Positions 33,412-45,250 are shown, counted from the first letter of the stretch. The stretch is DNA of 64,000 nucleotides from Sabellastarte sp. h YS-2021 (GCA_964017235.1 OZ024935.1:3844001-3908000); one strand, 5' to 3'. Notes: generated by a model from the letters alone, not told the origin. Numbers and translations: made by a program.

Positions 33412-33647
33412 TTGTATTTATTTATTTGGGGTTTTACGTCGCTTTCAACACTGTACAGGTCAAATCATGACTGGTAGTTGGAAGGGCAGAAGAAACCAGT
33501 ACATACAGTTTGTTAGGGTTCTGTACTGTAAACTGCCGACCAACAACAAGGAACTACCGGCTTTCCCACTTGAGGCCGTGTCAGAAATCGAACCCTGGCC
33601 TCAGAGGTGGGAGGCGACAGTGTTACCACTCTGCCACCATGGCCCCC
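33412..33647 (-). mobile_element. tRNA-derived SINE-A, copy 4
   Basis: The minus strand runs from GGGGGCCATGGTGGCAGAGT to a tail of AAATAAATAAATAC. Flanks TTGTTCATGTTT at about 33394 and 33648-33659 are the target duplication. Confidence 0.9.
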
Positions 33648-33774
33648 TTGTTCATGTTTGAAATTATAACTCTAATTTGACAGTTAATAATTTCTTCGTA
33701 ACAGATGGGTAAATTAACTATTGGAGTTTTGATTGAAAGTGAAGCAATCACATTTCATTAGGGTAATATGCCCG

Positions 33775-33845
33775 CCCCTTAGTTATTGATTGGAAACTGG
33801 GAAAAAGCCCTACAGAGAAAAGCCCTACGGGGAAAAAGCCCTACA
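33775..33845 (+). repeat. Short tandem repeat, about 16 bp x 3
   Basis: GAAAAAGCCCTACAGAGAAA, AGCCCTACGGGGAAAA and AGCCCTACAG form three copies of a GAAAAAGCCCTACRG unit. Confidence 0.7.
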
Positions 33846-33849
33846 GTTT

Positions 33850-34990
33850 TTGATGTCCATGTAGAAAATCAATACACCATTTTCTAGATATTGGAGTAAC
33901 CCCTATACATCATGTTTAGTTTACAAATGAAAGGATTGATCATTACTTAAAGGGTATTCAATTGCTATTCAAACTACCCTGTGCTGTAATTTTAAATCCC
34001 AATGCCCCTTTGTAGTTTTAGGAACAATAAAATAATTACTATGGTAGTAAAGTAAAACCACTCTTGATTGGAGTTACTCAATCTCTAGATGACAACTGAT
34101 CAAAAAGAATATTGCAGTGAAACTTCAAGTAGAAATGGAGTTTTGTTCCCGAATTTTTACAGGCACTTGATTTTAGAATTTGTTTCTAAAGATTGGGATT
34201 TGTTTACTTTCCTTTCATTAGTAATACAATAATTTGTTTTTGGTTTTATATGTTATTTGTATTGTGAATGTTAAAAGTATTTCTTTATATTTTAGTTTGA
34301 AAAATGATAAATGTGTATGCCATATAGCATATACTAAAAACAATAATAATTTTGAAATAATAAAAGTGATATCTAACTTTGAAACAGTTTATGTTTGCAC
34401 ATTGTACTATCTCAAAAGAACTTTTATTCACAGTCTCAATAACAATGTAGGGTGTTGTCAAGGGAGGGTCAACAAATTGTATGACTTTTTTCTGTATGGG
34501 TTTTCTCTGCAGGGCCTTTCTATACTTTACATGATGGAAAACTGGTGCAGGATATTTTGGAAAAAGGAAATACCAAGAAATTGTTATTTGTGTAGCTTGA
34601 TAAATTTTACACACCAGTGAAATATGTATTATCCTTAAAATTCTGGAGTCATTTATTTTACGCTCTGTGAAAGGAATTCTGGTAGACATGTTATAAATAA
34701 TGCTTTCTCAAACTTCACAATTGCTCAAGTGATATTGTAAAACACCGACCCCACATTCTGGTGTGTACTAAGTCCTTCATCCCTCCAACATAATGGTTTC
34801 ATATTTAAATTTTCTTTGTTAATGAGCTTAAACACCCTTTGCACACCACTGACCACAAATACTACCCTTGATGATTACTTCCAGCTCTACCCACATGCCT
34901 GTTCGATTATTTCATTGGTAATTCACAAATAGGTCAGTGTACTACCCTGGGTAGGAATGGTAACAATGTAAAAACTCTTACTCTGTATAT
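33850..34990. other. Intergenic, nothing recognised
   Basis: A 128-codon frame at 34234-34620 (+) and a 134-codon frame on the other strand cover the same AT-rich DNA. Neither shows a domain, signal peptide or biased composition typical of protein, so no gene is called. Confidence 0.4.
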
Positions 34991-34996
34991 AATACA

Positions 34997-35224
34997 GGGG
35001 GCCACGGTGGCAGAGTGGTAACACTCTCGCCTCCCACCTCTGAGGCCTGGGTTCGGTTCCTGGCACGGCCTCAAGTGGGAAAGCTGGTAGTTTTCTGCCG
35101 TTGGTCTGCAGTTTACAGTACAGAACCCTATGAACTGTATGTACTGGTTTCCTCTGCCCTTCCAACTACCCGTCGTAATATGACATGAACAGTGTTGAAA
35201 GCGATGTAAAACCCCAAATAAATA
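34997..35224 (+). mobile_element. tRNA-derived SINE-A, copy 5
   Basis: GGGGGCCACGGTGGCAGAGT to AACCCCAAATAAATAA. Target duplication GTATATAATAC at 34985-34995 and 35225-35235. Box A and box B regions are intact apart from one base (GGTTCGGTTCC). Confidence 0.92.
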
Positions 35225-35356
35225 AGTATATAATACTATATAACATAACTGGGGTGATAATGGTAATGACTGATTTAATGAATAGAAATTGACATTATTA
35301 CACATGAAACAAGGTAGCTAGGGTTTTTTATTTTGGTACCTCCGTGATTTTTTGAA

Positions 35357-35567
35357 TTTAGATTTATTTGTTGTTTTACGTCGGGTTCAACAGCCAGGGT
35401 CATATTGCGACAGGTACTTTACAGGTAGAGGAAACCAGTGCATAGTGCACTGTAAAACACTGGGCATCGGCAAGTAACTACAACTTTCCAACATGAACCG
35501 CCCGGGCCGAAATTCGAACCTGCGGCCTCAGAGGTTGGAGGCGAGAACTCTAACCGATACACCCCCT
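35357..35567 (-). mobile_element. tRNA-derived SINE-B, copy 2
   Basis: The minus-strand element has GGTTCGAATTTC as box B and the constant AAAACAACAAATAAATCTAA tail. GATTTTTTGAA (35346-35356) and GATTTTTTAAA (35568) flank it. Its 5' end has lost part of the box A region (GGGGGTGTATCGG). Confidence 0.88.
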
Positions 35568-35884
35568 GATTTTTTAAAATTTTCAATGGTTTTATGTTGG
35601 TGATGGTAGTAAGGAGGCAGGGGGATTGAGGGATGTCTATGTTTTGTGATGGTGGGAGGGTATCTGGGTGTCTGGATGAAACTCTCAGGTGGGTAGCCTG
35701 GCTTTTGATCACTTTGCTTCTAGGGAAGTTTTACACACCACAGTCAATCGTATGACTGAATAATGATTGCGCAAAAAATAATACATCTGGGGTACTGGTT
35801 TATACTTAAGCTATGCCCCCTGATTGTTCATACAAAATGGCAGACATATACAAAAATACACATCTCATGAAGTTGAACTATATA

Positions 35885-36094
35885 TTTATTTATTTCTTGT
35901 TTTACATTGTCGTTTAACATCCACAGTCATATTGCGATGGGTAGTTTGGGTGGAGGAACCACTGTATACTACTTATCAAGATTCTGCACTGTAAACCACC
36001 GGGCATCAGCAAGCAACTACCAACTTTCCAACATGAAACATGCAGGCCAAGATTCGAAGCGGCAACCTCAAAGGTTGAAGGCGAGATACCCCCT
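35885..36094 (-). mobile_element. tRNA-derived SINE-B, copy 3, diverged
   Basis: The body (TTGGAAAGTTGGTAGTTGCT, TTTACAGTGCAG) is recognisable but box A is largely gone and box B is changed (GCTTCGAATCTT). Weak flanks GAACTATATATT / GAACTGTATATT. Confidence 0.8.
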
Positions 36095-36264
36095 GGATGA
36101 ACTGTATATTACTTGTGGTATGCACTCATATAATCAGCTTCATTTGTATCATATTTTTTTTGCATACTGCTTTTTTCGTAACTTGGCACAACTTCAGGAC
36201 AAAATCCTTATTTACACTTGTTATGATAATGAATGATTAAAAATGCATTGAGTCAAGCCTATGT

Positions 36265-36495
36265 AAAAATAGGCATAACCAGGCATTATCACCCTGATCA
36301 CCAGTACCAGGCAGTTCCTCCTTTCCCCTCTTTCTTTACAATTTGTTCAAATACCTTGGTAATAGTTTTGCCTTCGATGCTCCTAAGGTTTGGAATGACC
36401 TAAGGACAGTGTACACAGTGCGACATCTATTGCCTCCTTCAGGAAAAATCTCCAAACCTTCCTGTTACCTGCATATCCGAATTGGGTAACCCTGC
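36265..36495 (+). mobile_element. LINE 3'-end fragment, diverged
   Basis: Frames read FAFDAPKVWNDL and then LLPPSGKISKPSC, the same C-terminal block as at 1-210 and 63218-63409, broken by frame changes. A truncated old copy. Confidence 0.6.
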
Positions 36496-36499
36496 CATA

Positions 36500-37050
36500 C
36501 CTTTTTTCCTCTGGAAAGTCCTTACTAGATTAGATTATACTAGAAAAGGCTCGGAACACCTGTGCAGTAATAAGCAATATTTACTGGAAACTCCTCCATG
36601 TAGATAAAACAGTAAGTAGCTTTCCTTAATGTCAATCTAACATAATCTTATTGGTTGACAATTTTAGAAATAAGGTTGATTACACGTGGCTATCTAAAGG
36701 TATTCAAAATATGTTCTAGATTTTCAATTTTACTTACTTGGTCCAGTTTAAAGCAATAATGTTACATACAAATTTATAAATGTTTGGGAATTATTGCACA
36801 ATTGTGTATAGTAACCTATAACACTAAGTGTGTGCAATACAAATACATTTAAATAAATTAAAATATTTGCAAAGTTCAGGCACATAAACTCATTAATGCA
36901 TTTATGTAGTGCATTTTAAGTCAAATTAGTTCATGCAGGTAACTTTCTGAAGAGAAATTTGGTTATTGATGAATCTGGTTTTAGTTTGTCTTGACGATTT
37001 AAAAACACATTTTCAGTGGGCTAAAGGTCAAAGGTCAAATTTCAGGTTTT
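36500..37050. other. Intergenic, nothing recognised
   Basis: AT-rich spacer before the tandem arrays; no feature supported. Confidence 0.35.
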
Positions 37051-37054
37051 GCAT

Positions 37055-37175
37055 CCAGTTTAAGAGCCAGGGTCAAATTGGGACAAGCCCTCAACCTTGT
37101 CACTTGTGGGAGTTACTTGACAATAACAAGAGGAGAGTGCCCGTGAACGGGCACTGTGTCAGCTGACTGAATGTT
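37055..37175 (-). repeat. SINE-C remnant joined to a CAAGAG-hairpin module
   Basis: The minus strand resembles the SINE-C core (GACAAG...CACTTGTGGGAGT). Next to it, on plus, AACAAGAGGAGAGTGCCCGT is followed by the inverse ACGGGCACT: stem AGTGCCCGT / ACGGGCACT with a 2-base loop at 37135-37154. TGTCAGCTGACTGA follows at 37157-37170 and recurs at 40960-40973, beyond the tandem arrays. Confidence 0.6.
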
Positions 37176-37418
37176 TTTGATTTGTGATGGTGATAATGAG
37201 AGGAAAGCATAATTATCAGGGAAAGGGCTGTACAGAAATACAGTAAATGGTAACTGAACAGCATGTTCGAAAGATATTCCGAAGCTGACAGAAGAAAAGG
37301 ACAAAAAAGTTGTGCCCTGCAAATGGTATTATGATATAAAGTAACAAGGTAATTGTTTAAGTGTAAAAAGTAGGTTAAAAATATTTAGAGAAATACTATA
37401 AATGCAATATCCTCGTTC

Positions 37419-38222
37419 GACCATGAAGAAGGGGTCCAAAGGTCAAATCTGACCATACCAAAAGATTCCCAGCCAAAGAATTTAGGATGGTTTACCATCC
37501 CAAACCTTTCGGACCAATAATAAGTGAGTCATAGGCACTTTTTAAGTTTGGCTATCCTTGTTTGACCTTGACGGAGGGGTCCAAGGTCAAATCCGACCAC
37601 ACAAAAAAATTCCCAGCCCATGAATTCCTGTAGCTTGTTTACCATCCCAAACCTGTAGGACCAATAATAAGCGAGTTCTAAGCAATTGTAAGTTTGGCTA
37701 TCCTCAATTGACCTTGAAGGAGGGGTCCCAGGTCAAATCTGACCACACCAAAAGAATCCCAGCCCATGATTTCCTATATGTTGGTTTACCATCCCAAACC
37801 TCCAAGACCAATAAAACGCGAGTTATAAGCACTTTAAGTTTGGCTATCTTCGTTTGACTCGGAAGGAGGGGTCTAAGGTGAAATCCGACCACACCAAAAG
37901 ATTCCCAGCCCATGATTTTCTATAGGTTGGTTTTCCATTCCAAACCTCTAGGACCAATAATAAGCGAGTTATAAGCACTTTTAAGTTTGGCTATCCTCAT
38001 TTGACCTTGAAGGAGGGGTCCAAGGTGAAATCCGACCACACCAAAAAATTCCCAGCTCATGATTTTCTATAGGTTGGTTTTCATTACAAACCTCTAGGAC
38101 CAATAATAAGCGAGTTATAAGCACTTTTATGTTTGGCTATCCTCATTTGACCTTGAAGGAGGGTTCCAAGGTCAAATCGGACCATATTAACAGATTCCCA
38201 GCCCATGATTTCCTACAGGTTG
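37419..38222 (+). repeat. Tandem array, six units of about 146 bp
   Basis: The AGGGGTCCAAGGTCAAATC landmark recurs near 37431, 37576, 37722, 37868, 38015 and 38161, i.e. every 145-147 bp. Other constant parts are CCAGCCCATGATTTCCTATA, GGACCAATAATAAGCGAGTT and AGTTTGGCTATCCTC. Units differ by point changes. The last unit breaks off at GGTTGGATACAATG, where the 155-bp array begins. Frames over it are by-products. Confidence 0.93.
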
Positions 38223-40580
38223 GATACAATGATTTACTCAACAGTGAGAACCTGAAAGAAGCTATTGCTCAGCTATGCCATGACATAGACGTCTGCAATT
38301 TCACTATGTTATAGCTGACCAAAACGTCTGTGAATAACATATTTAACAAAATACTCTAAATGTAATAGTTTTCAAGTTACAACTGATTTACTCAAGAGTG
38401 AGAACCTCAAAGTAACTATTACTCAGCTATGCAATGAGCTACAAGTCTGAATTTTTGCTCTGTTATAGCTGACCTAAAAGTAGGTGAACAACATATTTAA
38501 GCAAAATACTGTAAATGCAATAGTTTTCAAGTTACAACTGATTTACTCAATAGTGAGAACCTGAAAATAGCTATTGCTCCGCTATGCCATGAGCTATAGG
38601 TCTGTAATTTCACTATGTTATAGCTAACCCAAAAGTAGGTGAACAATATATTTTAACAAACTACTCCAAATGCAATATTTTTCAAGTTATAGCCGATTTA
38701 CTCAACAGTCAGTGCCTGAGAATAGCTATTGCTCAGTTGTGCCATGAGCTACAGGTCTGTAATTTCACTATGTTATAGCTGACCCAAAAGTAGCTGAATA
38801 ACATATTTGCACAAATTTCTGTAAAGGCAATAGTTTTCCAATTACAACTGATTTACTCAACAGTGAGAACTTCAAAGTAGCTATTACTCAGCTATGCAAT
38901 GAGCCACAGGTCTGGAACTTCACTATGTTATAGCTGACCCCAAAATAGGTGAATAACACATTGAAACAAAATACTCTAAATGCAATAGTTTCCAAGTTAT
39001 AAGTGATTTACTCAACAGTGATAACCTAAAAGTAGCTATTACTCAGCTATGCCATGAGCTACAGGTCTGAAATTTTACTATGTTATAGCTGACCCAAAAG
39101 TAGCTGAATAACATATTTATACTAAATTCTCTAAATGCAATAGTTTTCAAATTATAAGTGATTTACTCAACATTGAGAACTTCAAAGTAGCTATTACTCA
39201 GCTATGCCATGAGCTACAGGTCTGAAATTTTACTATGTTATAGCTGACCCAAAAGTAGGTGAACAACATATTTAAGCAAAATACTGTAAATGCAATAGTT
39301 TTCAAGTTACAACTGATTTACTCAATAGTGATGACCTAAAAGTAGCTATTACTCAGCTATGCCATGAGCTACAGGTCTGAAATTTTACTATGTTATAGCT
39401 GACCCAAAAGTAGCTGAATAACATATTTATACGAAATTCTCTAAATGCAATAGTTTTCCAATTACAACTGATTTACTCAATAGTGAGAACTTCAAAGTAG
39501 CTATTACTCAGCTATGCCATGACCTACAGATCTGAAATTTCACTATGTTATAGCTGGCCCAAAAGTAGCTGAATAACATATTTATACGAAATTCTCTAAA
39601 TGCAATAGTTTTGCAATTACAACTGATTTACTCAATAGTGAGAACCTCAAAGTAGTTATTACTCAGCTATGCAATGAGCTACAGGTCTGAAATTTTACTA
39701 TGTTATAGCTGACCCAAAAGTAGGTGAACAACATATTTAAGCAAAATACTGTAAATGCAATAGTTTTCAAGTTACAACTGATTTACTCAATAGTGATGAC
39801 CTAAAAGTAGCTATTACTCAGCTATGCCATGAGCTACAGGTCTGAAATTTTACTATGTTATAGCTGACCCAAAAGTAGCTGAATAACATATTTATACGAA
39901 ATTCTCTAAATGCAATAGTTTTCCAATTACAACTGATTTACTCAATAGTGAGAACTTTAAAGTAGCTGTTACTCAGCTATGCCATGACCTACAGATCTGA
40001 AATTTCACTATGTTATAGCTGGCCCAAAAGTAGCTGAATAACATATTTATACGAAATTCTCTAAATGCAATAGGTTTTAAGTTACAAGTGATTTACTCCA
40101 TAGTGAGAACTTCAAAGTAGCTATTACTCAGCTATGCAATGAGCCACAGATCTGAAACTTCACTATGTTATAGCTAATCCCAAAATAGGTGAATAACATA
40201 TTGAAACAAAATACTGTAAATGCAATAGTTTCCAAGTTATAAGCGATTTACTCAACAGTGATAACCTAAAAGTAGCTATTACTCAGCTATGCCATGAGCT
40301 ACAGGTCTAAAATTTTACTATGTTATAGCTGACCCAAAAGTAGCTGAATAACATATTTATACGAAATTCTCTAAATGCAATAGTTTTTAAGTTACAAGTG
40401 ATTTTACTCATGATGGAAGTTACTGAAAAGCCCAAAAGTAGCTATTACTCACTTAGCTATTGAGACAGGCACCCAACTTACTCACCATATTGTAGCTATG
40501 AAAAAAGTAGCTGAATAACATATTTTAACAAAATGCTCTAAATGCAACAGTTTTCAAGTTATAAATGATTTTGTGCATGA
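38223..40580 (+). repeat. Tandem array, about fifteen units of 155 bp with a 465-bp higher-order period
   Basis: GATTTACTCAA recurs at 38231, 38385, 38540, 38695, 38850, 39005, 39160, 39315, 39470, 39625, 39780, 39935, 40090, 40245 and 40400, almost always exactly 155 bp apart. Constant parts are GCTATTACTCAGCTATGCCA, CACTATGTTATAGCTGACCC and CTAAATGCAATAGTTTTC. Variable part: AGGTGAACAACATATTTAAG (type B), AGCTGAATAACATATTTATA (A) or AGGTGAATAACATATTGAAA (C). The three-unit block 39160-39624 (B-A-A) is repeated at 39625-40089 with few changes. The last unit is diverged. Confidence 0.95.
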
Positions 40581-40739
40581 TTTCATGAATTTTAATGCAT
40601 TAAAAATTATTAAAAAAATTTATTTAAAAAAAAGTAAGACAGATCCAGGTCTCATACTCACACAAGAGAATCTACCTGTGGCCTAGTACATATATGCAAG
40701 ATATGAGAGAAATCCCTGCAATAGTCACTGAGAAAATTG

Positions 40740-40985
40740 TGATTAAGTGTTGAAATTTTCACACTTTTGGTGGGGGTACCCCCCTTGTAATGTCTCTAGC
40801 AAACAGACGAACAGACAGATTTGCATGCCTTGAATAATTTTTCATCCTCGATAGATAAGGTATCTTTTAAAAAAAACAGCACGTCTCTAGGCCTTGTAGT
40901 TTTGGAGGAGAAGTTGTTCACGCGTACGCGTACGCCCACGCCACAGAGTGACGACATAATGTCAGCTGACTGACAAGTCAGCTGA
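40740..40985 (-). repeat. Dispersed repeat ending in a GTCAGCTGAC palindrome
   Basis: TTTGGAGGAGAAGTTGTTCA, then an (ACGCGT) run, GCCACAGAGTGACGAC and GTCAGCTGACTGACAAGTCAGCTGAC (two copies of the 10-bp palindrome, 40961-40986). A family of this type (GTTGTTCACG...GACG) is widespread in marine invertebrates. Confidence 0.5.
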
Positions 40986-40989
40986 CATA

Positions 40990-42120
40990 AAAATGAGAAT
41001 ATGATTACAAAAGATGGTGTTTCGTACCAAATATGACATAGTAAGGTAAAATAATAACAACTACAATGAAAATAAGATACAGAAGTAGAGCTTTTAGAGT
41101 TTTTCAAACATTCCATCTTGATTATATAGAAAATGGCAAAGTGTCACTCCATTAGGTAAACTTGTCTTGTCAGTGCTGAATAGCAATTAAGTGTACGTAA
41201 TATATACGTGCCACGAGGCTATTATCTTATATAAAACCATGTAAATTGAAACCAGTCAATTAACTGAATAATTAAACACCTTTCACTAATTGACCAAGCT
41301 ATGCAATATTTGCAAGGGTTGCTTTGGTGTGAATATCAAATGTGGTTTTCACTGAATTACTTCTAGAGTCTTGTTATTTTCAATAGTCAATCAATACTGT
41401 TTCTCCCTGTCTATCACTGATTTTCCTTGTTGATAAATAAATTCTATTTTGAATAAAGCTTGAAAATTGCGAATATAATTTGGCTTATTGGCTACTGCAA
41501 AGTTTAACCATGGATAGTGATAATGGATAGCATAGGGTTCTGTGAATTACAGACAGCACTTTCACAAAAGAAAAGATTGTTCATATGAAAATGTTCATGC
41601 TGTGGATGATATTTTGGTGTAACTATACACCCCTGCCACGAATGTTAGACAGCATTAATGTTAGACATAAAATAGGCTGCCATATCTGCTTATGTTACAA
41701 ATATACATTAGTAGATGTATATATAAGGTAGGGTGAACTTATTGCAGTTCTTAAGATTTTTTTAGATATCGTGAAAAGTGGGACCAGATAATGACAACCT
41801 GCTTAACATTAGTACTGTCTAACATCAGTGACACGACTGTACTAATTTGTAGTTTTAAGATAATAAAGAACTTTGGTTTTCATGCATTGAAGTACCAAAA
41901 AGTGGTGAATTAGTTTCTTGGTGTTTGTGTTCAAGTTTTTAGGTTTCATAAGATTTGTGTTTTTTTTTGTCTTTCATTGTCTTTAGATTTTTAATCGAGG
42001 AAAAAATGCTTCCTGGAAAGATTGTCTCCTGGAAAAATTGCCTCCCAGAAAGAAAGCCTACTCCATATTTTGAATTCTAGAAATGCCTCCTGAGAGAAAT
42101 AAAGCTACAACATACAAAAG
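40990..42120. other. Intergenic, nothing recognised
   Basis: No gene. At 42000-42095 a purine-rich stretch repeats CTCC(T/C)(G/A)GAAA-type segments (TCCTGGAAAGATTGTCTCCT, TGCCTCCCAGAAAG, TGCCTCCTGAGAG), with a related TGAGGCATTTTTC stretch on the far side of the next array. Confidence 0.4.
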
Positions 42121-42189
42121 AACATTTATTTCCACCACAGACAGTGCACAATGTAATTAGTATAATAAGTGTAATAATGTAAATTTCAA

Positions 42190-42690
42190 TCCAACCTTTG
42201 AACTTAAAAACATTTTAAATTTAAAATAAGTATAAATCCAACACTACAAAACGGCACTAAATTATTTTTTTTTCCATTTTTACTTGGGTAAAAAAATCTT
42301 CTATCTTTTGGAATAATTTGGATTGTTTTTCAACAACAATTCACATTATAAGGCACTAAAATCATTGTTAAATTTAAAGTAATTTAAATCTAACACTACA
42401 TAACGGCACTAAATTATTTTGTTTCCATTTTTACTTGGGTCAAAATTTTTGATATCTTTTGAAATAATTTTGAATTTTTTCAATAACAATTCACATTATA
42501 AGCCCCTAAATCGCTGTGTAGATTTTAAATTAATTTAAAAGCAACACTACATAACAGCATTAATTTTTTTCCATCTTTATTTGGGTAAAAAAGCTTCTAT
42601 TTTTTGGAATAATTTGGATTGTTTTTTAACAACAATTCACATTATAAGCCAATAAAATCACTGTGTATATTTTGGGTGCAAATAGTTTTC
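42190..42690 (+). repeat. Tandem array, about three units of 152 bp
   Basis: AACACTACA(A/T)AAC(G/A)GCA recurs near 42240, 42392 and 42543. Other constant parts are CCATTTTTACTTGGGT, TTTGGAATAATTTGGATTG and ACAATTCACATTATAAG. Confidence 0.88.
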
Positions 42691-44230
42691 AACAGTACAC
42701 ATTACCAGCTACAAAACCACCACAAAACCACCATTAAATGCATGGAGGTGTTTTTATCCAGGGTCCAAAATATGCAGGAAGCATTTTTTCCATGTTGTAT
42801 TTTTCCATGAGGCATTTTTCGGTGCACCCTGAATTTCATGCAAAATCAAAAAGACTTCATTAATGCACCTAATAAAGTAATTAATATGAAAAAAAATTGT
42901 GAAAATAGTTTAGTAGTGAATGCATTGACTTTGGCAAAGTGCCCCCCCCCCCCCAAGCCCTGAATCATTTTAAACCACATTACATTGTCAGAAAATAATG
43001 GAGTTTTAACTCTCTGTTATGTTAAAATAACGGAAACTTGACCCAATAGCTGCGTCACTAGTCCGAGTTTTACTAAAGTTTTATAATGTCTGTTCGACAT
43101 ATTTTATGAGTAGACTTTGGAACTAAGATGACTGAGCCGTTTTGCTTTGGAAAAGAGAGGTAAGGTTCTGATGTAAACTATACCTGTCTTGGCGGAGATC
43201 TGCGATCCCCGAGAGCTCTTGTTTGGATTTTGTATTTCATGCCCAATTCAGAGAATGTGCGTACTTACTGATTTCATGTGTTTACAAAATCATATCCATT
43301 TTTCATCAATGTAACTTTTTAAGTTTCATATTCACTCAGTTTGATGTCTGTCTTCTAAACTTCTTATTAACTATATTATCTGCAGATGGTTTTACCTGAT
43401 CACTTGTATAAACTCTTGCTCTAAAATCAATTGTTTACATACGGATGTGTCTGCCTGTTTGTCACATTGCCTCAAGATAAGTTACTGCTAGGATATATCC
43501 GAGCTGTGTCACTTACATTTCTAATGACAATATTTAAACTTCTTCACAAACAACTTTGTTTACAGCTACACATCACTAAACAGTATTCGTGTTTTTTGTT
43601 TAATTTTCAATATATTTTTGAGTCATTACCTGGATAAGAGGTTTTTCTTCTCTGAAATTCCTTACATTGATAGTTTTGTTTGAGCCTGTTTGAGTCTCAA
43701 CATACACGTCACTTTTGAAGTTTTAATTCTATGTTGTCCTTTCCATATACGTTTCTATGGGTGGTGTATTTAGTTTGACAGATATATTGCAGTGTTCGTC
43801 CAAGCATAACATGCATAATTGATGTGTTTTCCTATCTACCACAAAATAAAACAAGCTTGTTATTAAGGTCATATTCCTGCTTTGGTGAGGCGGTTGGTTT
43901 CATGAATAGTTAAGATTACCTTCAAAACTACATTGAGCTTCTATAGAAAGGGAGACCGGTTCGAATTTATGAATACAGAACAAATGAATAGGATTTTGTT
44001 TATAACCTCAGGGGCAATATATATTCACACAGAGAATCACTAAAAGATGATCTTGAAATAAGCTTGAGATTAGTCAAAAACTATTTATTTGTGAGGAATT
44101 GTTGCTGACCTGTCGCTCACCCTTTTGTAAAAACGACCCCATGTGAATAACTCACCCAAATAACATTTCCTTTTTATTGGCGTTTTGGAAAAAAACCCTC
44201 ACTGAAAATAAGCTCCAGAGAAGAAAGTCC
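42691..44230. other. Intergenic, with a C-run and a minus-strand hairpin module
   Basis: A run of 13 C lies at 42942-42954. On the minus strand AACAAGAGCTCTCGGGGATC (43222-43200) is the CAAGAG-hairpin head of repeat D. 43230-44230 is AT-rich with nothing recognised. Confidence 0.45.
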
Positions 44231-44370
44231 CCGCTCCACTTTGTCAAAGTCAAAGTTGGGTGTTACTTCCCGTTCAACAGCCAGGGTCATGTTGGGACAG
44301 GTCTTGCCACCTGTGGCAGTCAAACCCACACAGAGGTGACTATCTGTGATTGGGAGCTGGAAGAATCTGC
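44230..44370 (-). repeat. SINE-C remnant
   Basis: The minus strand reads CACCTCTGTGTGGGTTTGAC, TGCCACAGGTGGCAAG, GACCTGTCCCAACATGACC and TGGCTGTTGAACGGGAAGTA; the last part matches the 3' body of SINE-B (TGGCTGTTGAACGCGACGTA). Confidence 0.6.
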
Positions 44371-44767
44371 CCTTTAACAAGTCAGCCCTCGGTAAATCGT
44401 CCCCTAAAAATTTGCTCTTTGGTAAATGGGCCCCTAGTTGAAAACTTTTATAATTAGTTATAGACCCGCAGAAAGCATCTCACTGGGGTTATAAAGATTC
44501 AATTATATCAAATAAATAGCCTCTCCAGATGGGATCATAACTAAGAACAATTAGCTTTTAATGTATGTTACTTCTTGATTAGCATCTGTGCAAATAATTC
44601 CTTAGTTTAGACAAAAAAAAACTGCTTTGTAACTTTTGTGATATTTTGAGAACAATTGGCTTTAATTAATTAACATTTGAATAATATTTGTGTAAGTTTT
44701 CAATATTTTAATATTTTTATAAGTTTTAATGTAAACAAAATTTTAGACTGATATAAAATAAATTAAA

Positions 44768-45000
44768 GGGGCCACGGTGGCAGAGTGGTAACACTCTCGC
44801 CTCCCACCTCTGAGGCCGGGGTTCGATCCCCAGCACGGCCTCAAGTGGGAAAGCTGGTAGTTGCTTGCTGTTGGTTGGCAGTTTACAGTACAGAACCCTA
44901 ACGAACTGTATGTACTGGTTTCCTCTGCCCTTCCAACTACCCATCGTGATATGACCTGTACAGTGTTGAAAGCAATGTAAAACCCCAAATAAATAAATAA
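44768..45000 (+). mobile_element. tRNA-derived SINE-A, copy 6
   Basis: GGGGCCACGGTGGCAGAGTG with a good box B (GGTTCGATCCCC) and an AAATAAATAAATAA tail. Flanks AAATAAATTAA on both sides may be the target duplication. One of the best preserved copies. Confidence 0.93.
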
Positions 45001-45069
45001 AAATAAATTAAGGAATGACTTTGTTATTCCTGTATACAAACAAAGACATCTAATATCTAAATGCATCTA

Positions 45070-45250
45070 GGGGCCGATTTGACCAGGTTAATATTTCCAG
45101 TGGCAGATTTGACCAGGTTAAAATTTTCATGGGCCGATTTGACCAGGTTAATATTTCCAGGGGCCAATTTGATCAGTTTAATGTTTGCAATGGCCGATTT
45201 GACCAGGTTAAAATTTCCAGGGCCAATTTGACAATAGTGTTATTTCCAAT
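45070..45250 (+). repeat. Minisatellite, about 36 bp x 5
   Basis: The unit GGGGCCGATTTGACCAGGTT followed by A(A/T)(A/T)ATTT(C/T)CA; five units with small changes (GGGGCCAATTTGATCAG, ATGGCCGATTTGACC). A similar phrase (GGCAGATTTGAC) appears again after the G-run. Confidence 0.85.

Noticed and set aside
34234..34620. 128-codon frame (+) and overlapping 134-codon frame (-)
   Set aside because: AT-rich, both strands open by composition, no domain, signal or splice context.
38223..40580. CRISPR-like array
   Set aside because: Units are contiguous 155-bp repeats without spacers, in an animal genome.
44768..44842. Genuine tRNA genes at the SINE-A and SINE-B heads
   Set aside because: Acceptor arms do not pair well, each is followed by the same SINE body and tail, and most have target duplications.
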